Shown in pieces: positions 40,121 to 51,343 of a stretch of 64,000 nucleotides of DNA. The position numbers and the translations under genes are program-made. Location: the NCBI GenBank assembly GCA_043228905.1, contig JBHGNT010000011.1:8804001-8868000 (forward strand), in the 5' to 3' direction. The DNA is from Azolla caroliniana (Eukaryota; Polypodiophyta). Below the pieces are notes generated by a model. The model saw only the letters and a list, made by a program, of their open reading frames with translations, was not told where the DNA came from and ran no database searches. Each line of letters begins with the position of its first letter. Position 1 is the first letter of the stretch.

Positions 40121-43100
40121 ATGCTCATTACCGAAGAGAGGGAGCTGAACCTTGCCGGTGAAGAGATGACCTGGGTGGTCGATTCCGGAGCGTCGTTCCA
40201 CCTGACCCCGGAGAAGAAATACTTCTCATCCTACACAGCCGGTGAGCACGGCTGTGTCCGGATGGGAAATGAAGGTACATGCCGGATTGCCGGCATAGGA
40301 GACGTGTGGCTGATGACATCAACCGGATGCAAGATGCTGCTGAAGGATGTCCGTCACGTTCCGGAGGTTCGATTGAACCTGATTTCGGCCGGGAGGCTAG
40401 ACGATGAAGGCTACACGGGTAGCATCCAGAACGGTGTCATGAAGTTCAGCAAAGGGAGCTTGATAGTGGCTCGAGCCCGGAAGGTCAACACACTGTACCT
40501 GATGAATTCCCGGCTATGTCCGGAGGAGCTGAACGTGGCAGCTGACACTGCCGGTGAGCTATGGCACAAGAGACTGTGCCACATGAGCGAGAAGGGGATG
40601 AAGAGACTTGCCGAAGACAACCTGATACCGGTAAAGCACGTACACTTGGGGAAGTGTACCGACTGTCTGGCCGATAAGCAGAACCGAACCTCCTTCCGCT
40701 CAAGACCACCGATGAGACGTAGTGTACCATTGGAGTTGGTACACACTGATGTGTGTCAGGTAGAAACGAAGTCACATGGCGGAGCCCAGTACTTCGTAAC
40801 ATTCATAGATGACCATAGCCGGAAGCTGTGGACGGCACCGTTGAAGACAAAGGACCAAGTATTGTCTGTCTTCAAAGAACTCCACGCGAGAGTGGAAAGG
40901 GAATCCGGCAAGAAGCTGAAAGCGATACGAGCGGATAACGGAGGGGAATACCGGGGGCAGTTCGAGGAGTACTGTCGCTCGAAGGGAATCCGGCTCGAGT
41001 TTACTGTGCCGAAGACGCCGGAACTGAACGGGCTGGCCGAGAGGATGAACCGGACCATAATGGAGAGAGTCCGGAGTATGCTAGCACATGCGAAATTACC
41101 CAAGGGATTTTGGGCTGAGGCAATGTCGACGGCGACGTATGTGATAAATAGATCACCCTCAGTACCTTTGGACGGAGACACGCCGCAGAAAGTGTGGACC
41201 AGTAAGGAAGTGTCCTACCGGCATCTGAAGGTGTTCGGGTGTCTCGCATACGTGCATGTGGCAAAGGACCGGAGAGGAAAGTTAGATCCAAAGACCCGGC
41301 CATGCATATTCCTCGGTTACGGCGACGACGAGTTCGGCTACCGAGTATGGGACCCGGTCGACAAGAAGATATTCAGGAGTCGAGATATCATCTTCATGGA
41401 GGACAAGACGCTCGCCGACTGGGAGTCGGAGAAGAAGATGAAGAGCTCCAAGTCGACCGGTGAGAATCAACTCTACGAGGAGCAGTCCCGACCGGCAAGG
41501 GACCGGTTAGCACTCGAGGATCCGGCCGAAGACGGTGAAGAAACAGAACCGGCCGAGGAAGATGAAACTGATACCGGAACCGGCCCCGATCCCGAAATGG
41601 ATTCGGATGAAGAGGAAACGGAGGAGCCGGTTACCGAAGCTCCGGAACGGAGATATCCTCTAAGAGAGAGAAGGGCCCCCCGGAGATTTCCGGAACCTGA
41701 GCACGTGCTGCTGACCGACGAGGGGGAGCCGGAGAGTTTTGAAGAAGCAAAGCTTGACACCCATAGCCGCAGGTGGTTAAGTGCCATGCAGGAGGAGATG
41801 GATTCCCTGCATGAGAACCACACATATGAACTTGTGGAGTTGCCGAAAGGAAAGCGGGCACTTCGAAACAAGTGGGTGTTCAAGCTGAAACCGGGAGATG
41901 CCGGAAACCCCCCGAGATACAAAGCCAGGATCGTGGTGAAGGGGTTCCAGCAGAAGAAGGGCGTCGACTTCGACGAGATATTTGCCCCGGTAGTGAAGAT
42001 GACCTCCATCCGGACGGTGCTGAGCATAGCGGCAAGCATGGACCTCGAGGTAGAACAGATGGACGTGAAGACGGCATTCCTTCACGGTGACCTCGAAGAA
42101 GAGATCTACATGCAGCAACCGGAAGGATTCGAGAAGAAAGGGAAGGAGCACCTGGTATGCCGGTTGAAGAAGAGCCTTTACGGACTGAAGCAGGCTCCCC
42201 GGCAATGGTACCGGAAGTTCGACTCCTTCATGACCGACGAAGGGTACCACAAAACGCAGTCTGATCACTGCGTGTTTGTGAAGAAGTTCGAAGGAGGAGA
42301 CTCTCTAATACTCCTCCTGTACGTGGACGACATGTTGATCGTCGGACGGGACCAGGTCAAGATACGGACGCTGAAGAAAGCGCTTCACCGAACCTTCTCA
42401 ATGAAGGACCTGGGTCCGGTGAGGCAAATACTAGGGATGCACATCATCCGGGACCGGAAGAAGAAGCAGTTGTGGCTGTCACAGGAGAAGTACGTGACAA
42501 AGGTGCTTCACCGGTTCAACATGTCGGAAGCAAGACCGGTCGGGTCAACCCTCCCGGCAAACTGCAAGTTGTCCAGCAAGCAAAGCCCCATGACAAAGGC
42601 TGAGAAGGAGGACATGATGAAAGTACCATATGCCTCTGCCGTCGGAAGCTTGATGTACGCAATGGTGTGTACAAGACCGGACATAGGATATGCAGTTGGA
42701 GTGGTGAGCCGGTACATGAGCAATCCCGGCAAAGAGCACTGGAACGCGGTCAAGTGGATACTCCGATACCTGAAGGGCACGGCAAACGTGTGCCTCCGAT
42801 TCGGCTCCGGTAAGCCTGAACTCGACGGCTTTACCGATTCGGATATGTCGGCTGATGCAGATACCAGCCGGTCCACATCAGGGTATGTGATGACGTATGC
42901 AGGTGGAGCTGTTTCGTGGCAGTCGAGGCTGCAGAAGACGGTTGCGCTGTCAACCACGGAGGCGGAGTACATGGCGGCTGTTGAAGCCGGCAAGGAAATA
43001 ATATGGATGAAGGACTTCATTAGAGAGCTCGGTATCCGGCAGGAGGAGTACCAACTCTACTGCGACAGTCAGAGTGCCATCCACCTTGCGAAGAACGCGG

Positions 43101-43297
43101 CCTACCATTCCCGGACGAAACACATCCAGCGTAGATACCACTGGATCCGGGAGAGGATAGAAGACAAGGAGTTCGTGCTGACGAAGATCCACACGGACGA
43201 GAACGGTTCGGATATGCTGACCAAGGTGCTCACACCCGACAAGCTGGAAGCATGCCGGAAGAGGATCGGGTTGGAGAGACATCCCATGCCGAAGTGA
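40121..43297 (+). CDS. COP4 Pol: protease, integrase, RT, RNase H
   Basis: An uninterrupted 1,058-codon frame; the listed start (MLITEERELN) is simply the first Met after the TAG, since the native protein would be Gag-Pol. Protease WVVDSGASFHLT is at residues 18-29. The integrase finger ELWHKRLCH...CTDC is at about 142-185. The catalytic acids lie in VHTDVCQV (about 209), RADNGGEY (about 272) and GLAERMNR (about 306). The GYGDDEFGYRVWDP region follows. RT spans about 550-790 with KTAFLHGDLEEE, YGLKQAPRQWY and LLYVDDMLIVG. RNase H has DGFTDSDMSADAD, STTEAEYMAAVEAG and YCDSQSAIHLAKN. It ends two bases into the polypurine tract. Domain order (integrase before RT) proves Ty1/copia. All key residues I can check are present. 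Confidence 0.95.
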   Translation: MLITEERELNLAGEEMTWVVDSGASFHLTPEKKYFSSYTAGEHGCVRMGNEGTCRIAGIGDVWLMTSTGCKMLLKDVRHVPEVRLNLISAGRLDDEGYTGSIQNGVMKFSKGSLIVARARKVNTLYLMNSRLCPEELNVAADTAGELWHKRLCHMSEKGMKRLAEDNLIPVKHVHLGKCTDCLADKQNRTSFRSRPPMRRSVPLELVHTDVCQVETKSHGGAQYFVTFIDDHSRKLWTAPLKTKDQVLSVFKELHARVERESGKKLKAIRADNGGEYRGQFEEYCRSKGIRLEFTVPKTPELNGLAERMNRTIMERVRSMLAHAKLPKGFWAEAMSTATYVINRSPSVPLDGDTPQKVWTSKEVSYRHLKVFGCLAYVHVAKDRRGKLDPKTRPCIFLGYGDDEFGYRVWDPVDKKIFRSRDIIFMEDKTLADWESEKKMKSSKSTGENQLYEEQSRPARDRLALEDPAEDGEETEPAEEDETDTGTGPDPEMDSDEEETEEPVTEAPERRYPLRERRAPRRFPEPEHVLLTDEGEPESFEEAKLDTHSRRWLSAMQEEMDSLHENHTYELVELPKGKRALRNKWVFKLKPGDAGNPPRYKARIVVKGFQQKKGVDFDEIFAPVVKMTSIRTVLSIAASMDLEVEQMDVKTAFLHGDLEEEIYMQQPEGFEKKGKEHLVCRLKKSLYGLKQAPRQWYRKFDSFMTDEGYHKTQSDHCVFVKKFEGGDSLILLLYVDDMLIVGRDQVKIRTLKKALHRTFSMKDLGPVRQILGMHIIRDRKKKQLWLSQEKYVTKVLHRFNMSEARPVGSTLPANCKLSSKQSPMTKAEKEDMMKVPYASAVGSLMYAMVCTRPDIGYAVGVVSRYMSNPGKEHWNAVKWILRYLKGTANVCLRFGSGKPELDGFTDSDMSADADTSRSTSGYVMTYAGGAVSWQSRLQKTVALSTTEAEYMAAVEAGKEIIWMKDFIRELGIRQEEYQLYCDSQSAIHLAKNAAYHSRTKHIQRRYHWIRERIEDKEFVLTKIHTDENGSDMLTKVLTPDKLEACRKRIGLERHPMPK

Positions 43298-43307
43298 AGG
43301 GGGAGTT
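43297..43307 (+). promoter_or_regulatory. Polypurine tract of COP4
   Basis: AAGGGGGAGTT directly before the 3' LTR; COP2a has AAGGGAGAGTT at 44413-44423. Confidence 0.9.
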
Positions 43308-43975
43308 TGTTGGGATTTCGGTCCCTCCGGATGGGATGTCCGGAGATGAATGACGGCAAGCCCGGAGGCTGTTACGGAACCGTATGATGAAGAGTACCCG
43401 GCATGAAGCCGGATGAAGAGTACCCGACTACGGATCCGGATGATGAAGACCCCGGTTACGGAGCCGGATGCTGAAGACCCCGGTTACGGAGCCGGAGGAC
43501 GTATGTACCCGGAGAGAGATCCGGATGCGGGGACATATTTGTGAATATGTTTGCCAAGGGCCCTTGGGGCTATATTTGTAAATAGCCCAAAAGTCATATA
43601 TGTATAAATATGACTTAGGGCAAACAGTTTTGTTGTTGTTGCTCATTTTTCTGTTTTCCACTGAGCGGGAGCGAAGTGAGAGCAGCCGAGAGAGAGAGAA
43701 AGAGGAAGGAAGAGGTCGACGCCTCTATGTAATACCGCCGCCTGTGGCGAGGACAGCGAGCTCAAGGTCGTCGCCTTGCAGCTCGCCATTGTACATTCCC
43801 CGCGTATAGTGATAGTTGGAGTCTTGCACTCCCGTGGTTTTTTTTCCCATTTAGGGTTTTCCACGCAAAACATCCAGTGTACCCTTCTCTCTATTGTCTT
43901 CGTGCATTCTTGTATTTCCCGTTTTCTTTGAATCGATCCTGTTCCTCGGTTGTGGCCGAGCACGGAATTACAACA
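43308..43975 (+). repeat. 3' LTR of COP4
   Basis: 668 bp. Differences from the 5' LTR seen by eye: CTACGG/CTGCGG, CCCAAAAG/CCCGAAAG, GAGCGGG/GAGAGGG, CCCGCG/CCCACG and CTTTGAA/CTGTGAA (3' copy first). Confidence 0.96.
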
Positions 43976-44413
43976 GATACCAGCCGGTCTACATCCGGGT
44001 ATGTGATGACATATGCAGGGGGAGCTGTTTCATGGCAGTCGAGGCTGCAGAAGACGGTTGCATTGTCAACCACGGAGGCGGAGTACATGGCAGCTGTGGA
44101 AGCCGGCAAGGAAATCTTATGGATGAAGGACTTCATTGGTGAGCTCGGTATACGGCAAGAGGAATACCGACTCTATTGCGACAGTGAAAGTGCCATCCAC
44201 CTTGCTAAGAATGCGGCCTACCATTCCTGGACAAAGCATATCCAGCGGAGGTATCACTGGATCCGGGAAAGAGTAGATGACCAGGAGTTCGCACTGACGA
44301 AGATCCACACGGCCGAGAACGGGTCAGATATGCTGACCAAAGTGCTGACTCCCGACAAGCTGGATGCATGCCGGAAGAGAATCGGACTGGAAAGACACCC
44401 CATGCCGGAGTGA
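43976..44413 (+). pseudogene. COP2a pol, RNase H end
   Basis: It resumes COP2a after COP4 at the duplicated GATAC. It encodes DTSRSTSGYVMTYAGG, STTEAEYMAAVEAG and YCDSESAIHLAKN, and ends with LERHPMPE and a TGA at 44411-44413. It closes the RNase H domain begun at 38490. Confidence 0.93.
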
Positions 44414-44423
44414 AGGGAGAGTT

Positions 44424-45029
44424 TGTTGGGAGACAGGTCCCTCCGGATGGGAAGGGAGAAGAACAGTGTCGACGAACAAACTCGGTATGAACCGAAACGG
44501 TATGAGGAGTACCCGGCTACGGAGAGCCGGATGGTGCAGGCCCGGTATGAACCGGAGGAAGAGACATATTCGTAAATATGTTTCTCAGAGCCCATTGTGG
44601 CTATATTTGTAAATAGCCGAAAATTCATATTAGTATAAATATGACTTAGGGCAAACTAATATTATGTTGTTGTCATTCTTCCTTGTTGGTGCAAGAAGAA
44701 GAGAGAGAGTGCGTAACTGTACAGAGATAGAGATAGAGAGACGAGGTCGTTGCCTTTGTTGTAACCGCCGCCTGTGGCGAAGATTTGTGAGCACGAAGTC
44801 GGTGCCTCAGTGAACTCACTGTTTTGTACATTCATACATAGTGACAGTTTGCAGCCTGTGGGCTGCCGTGGTTTTTTCCCTAGCTTGGGGTTTTCCACGT
44901 AAACCTCCTGTGTACCTCTTCTCTCCTTTTGTGTCGCGTGTGCTTTTTTTGTTTCCTGTTTTTTCTGTGAAAGTAAAGAATCTCGGTTGTGGCCGAGCGT
45001 CGGACATAAGGAACGTTGGGTTCCCGTCA
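44424..45029 (+). repeat. 3' LTR of COP2a
   Basis: 606 bp with a single 54-bp unit. It ends TTCCCGTCA against the TSD CTTTA. Confidence 0.95.
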
Positions 45030-45262
45030 CTTTATATAGTCACCCTCTCTCTTCATTAACTACGAGACTCATGGAGCATGGGGAATGTGAAAGCTCATAA
45101 GTTATGTGTCATAGAATATGATTCTATGACTCATACTAAATGCTAGAATACAAAGAGGTGACTTAATGGTGACTCTTGACCGTTGGAGTGTCTATTCACT
45201 CTCAAGGTGAGTTCACACACTAGACCAAGTTGAGCTTGATTCTCAACACGCCCCCTCAAGCT
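45030..45262 (-). repeat. 3' LTR of COP1b, second piece, with polypurine tract
   Basis: It resumes at CTTTA and ends CTCAACA at 45248 (plus strand). The adjoining minus-strand polypurine tract AGCTTGAGGGGGCG occupies 45249-45262. About 150 bp of 3' untranslated sequence follow with no gene. Confidence 0.92.
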
Positions 45263-45410
45263 CAAGTAGGGTCGGTTTCAGACGGTATTCGAAATCCGCT
45301 TCGACTCGCGTTCCGGAGTCCGCGTCGACTCGCTTTATGCGGAGATGCGGAATCCATGCTCCAGCTTGCGTTGTGCGTAGTTGCGAAGTCTTTGCTTCGG
45401 CTTTCACACG

Positions 45411-45973
45411 TTATTGCGTGATGTCTTCAGTACTCCCCCTCAAGCTTGGCAGGTCAAGGATCGTCAATCCGAGATCGGTCATGAATTGCCATAGCTTGTC
45501 GGCTCCTAAGGCTTTAGTGAAGATGTCGGCCGTTTGAAGATTTGTGCTAATGTGTTGTAGGTCGACATCACCAGCTAGAACGCGCTCTCGGATGAAGTGA
45601 TAGTGCACTTCGATGTGCTTTGTCCCCGTGTGGAACACTGGGTTCCGAGCCAGATAAATACTGCTAATGTTGTCGCAGTAAAGGGAAGTCAGATCCTTGA
45701 TGGGTACGCCCAGATCCTTCAAAATCCTCTTGAGCCATACGGCTTCACACGCAGCTACGGCTGCGCCCATGTATTCCGCCTCCGTACTCGAAAGAGCGAC
45801 GGTAGGATGCTTCTTGCTACTCCAGGATATTGCTCCACTACCGAGGGAGAAAACAAATACGGAGGTTGATCTTCTATCAGCTTTGTAGCCGGCCTAATCG
45901 GCGTCTGTGTACCCCTTGAGTCGTATTGGCATCGCGGTCTTGTAGAGGATGCCACAATCCATTGTGCCGCTCA
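45411..45973 (-). pseudogene. COP1b pol, RNase H end
   Basis: Minus-strand frame with GYTDADWAGYKADRRSTS, then SSTEAEYMGAAVAACEAVWL and LYCDNISSIYLARNPVFHTG, ending in a stop at 45411. It is the C-terminal RNase H of the copia polyprotein; the upstream part continues at 51738 beyond GYP-B. At least one stop (near 45895, in the AGYKAD segment) is present. Confidence 0.88.
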
Positions 45974-45978
45974 CCTAT

Positions 45979-46285
45979 TGTTGTCTGCCTGGCCGGACTA
46001 GCCTCAACACAGGTGTCTATCTGACACTTCTCCAAAGGGGTGGTAAGGATTGGATGCTAGGTTACACGCGTAAGATGATTACACTAAGCACAGACGGTAA
46101 AACAATACAAAGACAAAGATAAACACGCAATAAGTATATTTGTATTACTTCCGTAAAGCATTTACAAATCATCGGATCCTTTTATAGGCATCCGACAAGG
46201 TTACAATCGGTGCGCTTAGGCAACCGGCATCCGAATCAGTCCGGATCCGGATCGGTACAACTGTACCGGATCCGGATCGGTACAA
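45979..46285 (-). repeat. 3' LTR of GYP-B (U3 start missing)
   Basis: Matches 51344-51650 and is then fused to the aORF tail within a GGATCGGTACAA repeat. The missing LTR start, the pre-LTR motif and the last part of the aORF went in one deletion of roughly 250-300 bp relative to GYP-A. Confidence 0.9.
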
Positions 46286-49048
46286 TTTGCTGCTCCGGCT
46301 CTGCTTGATTCTGTGGTGCCGGTGCTTCCTCACCGCTCCGTCCTGGTTCTTCCTGTTCTTCCTCCGTTCCAGGCTCTGTTCTGTTACCAGTGTCGCTTTC
46401 TCCGGTCTTGACTGGTCGGTTCGGTGCGCCTTCTTCCTCTGCTCCGGTGTTTTCCGGTCTCAGCTCTTCTTCTTCCCCGGCATCGGTCTGCACCTGCTCT
46501 TCTTGATTTTCTTGGAACGGAAGTTCTTCTTCGGGTATTCCTTGTCGGGGTTGTTCGGTGTCGGTTGGTTCAGCTTCAGCCGGTCGCTGTCCCTCACTTA
46601 TAGTGATTGGCGTCGTTCTTCCCTCGGCTTCCTGTCGTAACCGGTCCTGCTCGTATTTCTCCAACTCCAACTGAGTTGCGAGCTGCCCGTCATCCAACCT
46701 CTCTACCAACCCTCGGATTTCTTTGAGATGTTCTTCCGCTAAAGCGTAGAAATCCTCCGACAATTCTTCCCGAATGGCGACGATACTTTCTTCATCCATC
46801 TTGTAGAACTTGTCACCGGTCTTCCTTCGATTCTCGGCATCAGCTCGGAGTGTCTGCAGCTCGGCTGCCTGTTGTGACCACTTCTTCCATAGCTTTTCCG
46901 TACTTTCGTTGATGCTTGCCTGAGCTCGGGTACTCCAACATGACATGATGAGCTTGATCCGGTCAACCCCCGCTTTAGCATGCGCATAAGCTTCTTGCTT
47001 TTCCTTCCTTGCCCGTTTTATAATGTCGGCCATTATCTAAGCCTGGGCTTCGTAATCCGCTTTCTGCTTTTCATAGGCACTTTGTAGTTTGTTGATCATG
47101 AAGGTCGATCTTTCCTTTTCTTCATTCCTGATCTTGGTCAGATCCAGCTTTTCCCGCCTTAGCGCCTCTAATTCCTTCCTTCTCTCCGTCGCTTGGGTTA
47201 TTTCTGCCGACAATGCTTCCTTTTTGGCACTGACCTCGTCCATTGTCTTAGCCAGGTCTAATCGGGTCTCTTTGAGCTGTTCTTTCAGCTTCTCTATTTG
47301 CCGATCGTAGTCTGCTGCCCGTTTCTTGTTGTCCGACTCGGCCTGCTTGTGATCTCGGTAGAGTCGGTCGAAGTCCTCCGTCTTCTGCTTCAAGCGTCGG
47401 CTTACTTGAGCTCTTAACTGGTCGTCCCGGTCCTTCTGTTGTCGGAGTTCTTCCTGCAGTCGCTCTATATCCTGCTCGGCCTGTCGACGCAGTCGGTCCT
47501 TCTCCTTTTGCAGCTTTTCTTTTTATTCTTGCAGTCGGTCATTAGTGGCTCGGCCTTTCCGGAGGCCTTCTTCCATTCTTTATCTGTCATCCTCCACCGC
47601 TTTCCGCTGCTCCCTTTCTTTTTCCCTTAATGCCTCCTGAGCTTTTAACTCCTCTCGCAAGGTTTCTATTATTTTTTCGGTCTCAGGGCCGGTTTGCAAG
47701 GCTACCGGTTCCGGTTCCAGTTCTGGTTGCTTCCTTGTTGTCCTGACCAGCTCGGTGACAACTTGTGCTTGTTGAATTCCTTCCCTCGCCTGCAACAGCT
47801 CCCCTTGCAACTCCTGGATCTGTGTTCGGAGCGCGACCAACTCCTGCGTTGTTGTATGCGTCAGGTGTTGCCTACACGTTTCTTCTTCCTCTAACTGGTC
47901 CGCTACTCCCGATACCTGCTCCGAAAGCCATCTCAGCCATTGTGGCTTTGTGCTTCCTATGTCGGAGTAGCATTGCTCACTTCTACTCCTTAACTCATGT
48001 TGTTTTTTCCGGCCTTTTCTCTGGCTCCGGCGCTTGTTCATTCCTCTTCTCTGGAATGACCGGTTCTCTGAAGACCGGGTTCCGGTACTGCTTCCGCCCC
48101 GGCTACTGGAGGTGGTCCTTGCGCCCTCTGCTGAGTTCTGTCAACTGGTGGAGTCGGTCCTCTCGCCTGTCTCTCCCGACCTTGTCTTGCTGGGAGTCTT
48201 ACCAGTGGTTCGGATGAATCTTCTGCTTCAACTTCCTCCTCCGGTGCGGCTACCAGACGGACCTTTTGTATAAAGTCCTCTGGTTCCGGTTCCGGCCGTC
48301 GCAGCGTTATATTGATTGGTTTGAGCGCTACCGGTTCTTCCTCAGCCGGTTTTCCTTTGCCTTTTCCTGCCGGTTTTGCCTTTTTTGCCGGTTCCTGTTG
48401 CTGTCGGGATGGTCCTTCCTCCCGCTGTTCTGCTTCTTCCTGGGTCCATCCGGGGGTGTGTTTCTCCAGGATATGTCGGCGCTTTGTGACCTTTTTCGGC
48501 GTCGTCTCCTGCCGACCTCTTTTCTGTTGTTTGATGGGGAGCACCGGTGGGACTTACACCGTTAGCCATTGTGCTATCCCGACCCATGGCTTTTTTCCTT
48601 CCACAAGGTTCTTGATGGCCTCCTTCAATCCTTCGGTTATGAAATGGAGCCAGTCCACTTGTAATCCTTCGTACGTTGCAATTAGGAACGCTGCCCGGTA
48701 TCTGGCTATGGTCGGGGGACGAGAATTCACGAATCCGTATTCCATCATGGCGCGGGCCACTTCTCCGAACAACAGGTTCTCTCCGCCCTGTGTTCTGTAC
48801 GCCTTGCTGCTGATGGAATACTCACCGAAATATTCGAACAGGATTTGACTTGAAGGGTTTTCGATCGTTTGAAGTCCTCCTGCTTTTATCCCCGTGAGCG
48901 CCTGCACCGCTCCTTCCGTGACTTCTGATAAATCAATCAATGCTGCCGCCTGCTCCGGTTCTGCGTGTGGTGGAGCGTCGGCGATCCGCAGCAATCCTTC
49001 TAACCCGTTCTCTATCATCCATTGGCGTGCCTCTTCCGACAGTGCCAT
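46286..49048 (-). pseudogene. aORF of GYP-B: long coiled-coil protein (decayed)
   Basis: ATG 49048 (MALSEEARQWMIENGLEGLL) starts a frame collinear with the GYP-A aORF. It has a stop near 48552 (TTA-to-TAA), a frameshift near 48080, stops near 47579 and 47524, and a CAG-to-TAG at 47037, and ends in LTR-derived sequence. The order is the same: N-terminal domain with EYFGEYSISSKAYR, charged linker, long coiled coil, acidic tail (DAGEEEELRPENTGAEEEG). Identity with GYP-A is about 90% by eye. Because the two copies carry different stops, the ancestral frame of nearly 1,000 codons is secure. Function is unknown. Confidence 0.85.
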
Positions 49049-49347
49049 TGGTTCGGATTCTTCTTCTGTTGTCTGTTGTTCGGGATCGGGATGTGTGTGC
49101 GCTGTGTGTCAGATCGCTCTTCTGTGCTTCTGCGCCTGTGTGTAGGAAAATTCGTAAAAAGTAAGTCCTTCGCAGGCCTGTGTCTTATATAGTGGCTTTT
49201 GCCTCGAGCCACCCTTTTTCGTTTCCCGCGCATGTCTATCTCCCGCCATAATTAGCATGTCCTTTCTTGGTTGCCGCGTGTGCGTAATACCTCGTACGTC
49301 GGTGCCCACGCTCTATGCTTTAAATAGCAAGTACGCGCACGTCCTCC
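49049..49347 (-). promoter_or_regulatory. Candidate aORF promoter of GYP-B
   Basis: CACTATATAAGACA (minus strand, 49181-49194) and TGCTATTTAAAGCAT (about 49316-49330) occupy the same places relative to the aORF ATG as in GYP-A. The deletion joint lies just upstream (about 49348-49366). Confidence 0.6.
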
Positions 49348-49365
49348 TTTACTTCATGGTGCCGC

Positions 49366-51291
49366 TTGTTTTCTGATTGCCTCCTGGGCTTCCCACTCAG
49401 CGGTCTTCCCCTTTGACCGGGTTGTGACCTGCTGCACTTCCGTTATTTCAGCTGTAACCATGTTGACTGCCGGCTGCTTGTCATTGGTTTTGCTTGGGCA
49501 TTGGTTACTATAATGGCCCTCCTTACGGCAGTAATAACAGTACACCTTGTGACTGTTGCTCGTTTCTCTTTTGTCCCCGGTTTGGGGGGTGGGTATACTT
49601 CGGCGGTCGTCTTCGGTTTTTCAGTTATCCGGTACCGATACCGGGTTGTCATTCCTTGCTGCCTCCCAACGTTCCTCTCTTCGGACAAATCCATGCTTCT
49701 GATTCCGTCGGAAATTTCGGTTCCCTTGTCGCCTCTCTTTCCTGCGTCGTTCGTATTCCGGGGATTCGTCTCGGTCGTACCGGTCCCGGGGGTAGCTATC
49801 TCTGCGTTTCTCCTCTCGGTCATAGTTATCGCGTCTTCTATCAGCGTATCTGTTACCGCGTTCGCGTTGGTAGCGGTCGTCTCTCTGGAATTGATCCTCA
49901 TCCGGGTCCTGATTGCGCGGTTCTATGTGTCGAACCGGTGCCGCCTGCCGATTTAACAGGTTATATTCGCATCGGTCTGTTGTATGGGCTCGAGAGTTGC
50001 AGATCATACATTGTGTCCGCAGGTTGCAGTCTACCGTTGAGTGGCCCGAATTTAGGCATGTTGTGCATTGTAAGGCCTGTCGGAACCTCAGGTCTTCCTC
50101 CTTCGGGAGTGCCCGATGTAACATCTCCATCGACAAGAAGGAACTCGTCTTGTCCATTTCTAAGACCCGATCAATAACTTGGTCCATTGTGCTGGTGCGG
50201 AAATCAAGGACTCCGCACATCGTTCGAAGTGGCTCTTTTAGCGCGGCCAAAAAGACTGCTTTGGCTTCGTCTTCGGGTGGTGCTCTCGTCAGTTGGTTGT
50301 GCAGGGTCTGAAACCGAATGATGAATTGTGGCACAGTCTCGTTCTCTTCCTGCCGGGTGGTGTAGAACTACCCGACCAATTCCCTTTGCTCAACTTGTCT
50401 GTGAAAAAGCCTGAGGAATTTGGCCTTCAAGGCATCGAATGTGGCAAAGCTGCCCGGTAAGTTCTTTGCGTGCCATCGGGCCGCCGGTCCTTCTAAGGTC
50501 ATGCCGAATTCGGTGACTTTGGATCGTTCGGCTTCGGGCTCCGTCAGTCTTTGGGAGACATGGTTGGCTTCCCATGTTTGGAGGAATGCGTACACGTGTG
50601 CCTCCGCGTCGGGCTCATCCCGGTACTTTCGGTGTGGGTACGGCATCGTGTCATCCAACTGACTCTCCTGCTCTCTCCGCTCTTTGTCCGTTGTTGGCAT
50701 CGGTGTGAGAACCTTCGGTTCCTCCGCGGTTGGTGCCGGTATCCGCTCCTTCAGTTCCTCCGCGGGTGTTGCCGGTGTCCGGTCCTTTGGTTCCTCCGCG
50801 GGTGTTGTCGGTATCCGCTTCTTCGGTTCCTTCGCGGGTGTTGTCGGTATCCGGTCAGCCTCCCTCGGCGATTGCCGGTCACCGAACTCCAAGGTTATTT
50901 CTTCCTCTGGCTTCGGTGTTACTGAGTCTTCTGACTCCTCTTCCCCCGGGTCGTTTGGTGTGTCGTGGCTGCTTTTATACCGGGACGCAACGCTTCCGTC
51001 GCTTTCCGACTCCGCCTCGAGTGTTGCGAATGCTTCCGAATCCCCGTCGTCACCGGCGAGCGTCTGTAGTATCGTTTCCGCCTCTTGCAGGCTTGTTATG
51101 CTACTGCCTTCGTCGGGGACTTGCAGAACCCGGAACTGCAGTGCTTCTTCTGCGACTCTCCGAAGAGTTCTGGAGAATGACCGATCTCGCCGGATCTCGT
51201 CGACGGCTTGTTGCAGGGCTTCCCGTCGTTGCTCTCGTTCGGTGTATCGTCTCCCTCGTTCGGTGATGTGGTCGTCGTTTGGTCTAGACAT
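49366..51291 (-). pseudogene. GYP-B gag (three zinc knuckles, two stops)
   Basis: From ATG 51291 (MSRPNDDHITERGRRYTE) one frame encodes Gag with stops at 50368 and 49621. The N-terminal third is acidic and Ser-rich, then has 12-residue repeats around TPAEEPKDRTPA (50700-50860). The capsid-like part has HVYAFLQTWEANHVSQRL and QFIIRFQTLHNQLTRAPP. Knuckles one and two are CTTCLNSGHSTVDC and CMICNSRAHTTDRC; an Arg/Asp/Tyr-rich linker separates them from the third, CYYCRKEGHYSNQC. The frame is cut at AIRKQA by the deletion that removed pol. Confidence 0.9.
50700..50860. repeat. 36-bp coding repeat in GYP-B gag
   Basis: GTTCCTCCGCGG-like anchors at 50718, 50754, 50790 and 50826 give a 36-bp (12-codon) period, four copies. 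GYP-C and GYP-D have Pro/Thr/Glu- or Pro/Lys-rich sequence at this place without the same clean period. Confidence 0.85.
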
Positions 51292-51318
51292 CCATCCCCC
51301 GGTTGTCCTCTGCACTTT

Positions 51319-51337
51319 GCAGGAATCGTGGTCGCCA
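51319..51337 (-). promoter_or_regulatory. Primer binding site of GYP-B
   Basis: TGGCGACCACGATTCCTGC on the minus strand, 6 nt from the LTR, identical to GYP-C. Confidence 0.75.
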
Positions 51338-51343
51338 AAATAG

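Larger units (their letters stand above)
38526..43975 (+). mobile_element. COP4, young, nearly intact copia element
   Basis: 5,450 bp with two 668-bp LTRs and a perfect TSD GATAC (38521-38525 and 43976-43980). LTRs differ at only five positions by eye. Gag has one frameshift and one stop; pol is an uninterrupted 1,058-codon frame. Pol is about 85-90% identical to COP2a by eye, while Gag N-termini and LTRs differ more. It is the innermost and youngest element of the nest. Confidence 0.96.
34210..45029 (+). mobile_element. COP2a, Tnt1/Tork-like copia element carrying COP4
   Basis: A perfect TSD CTTTA (34205-34209 and 45030-45034) flanks it inside the COP1b 3' LTR. It has LTRs of 658 and 606 bp, a primer site, one gag-pol frame with a single frameshift, and a polypurine tract. 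COP4 is inserted in the RNase H region. Net length is about 5.4 kb. LTRs differ at about 10 sites plus one 54-bp repeat unit. Integrase and RT motifs closely resemble Tnt1 (Tork lineage) as I remember it. Confidence 0.94.
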
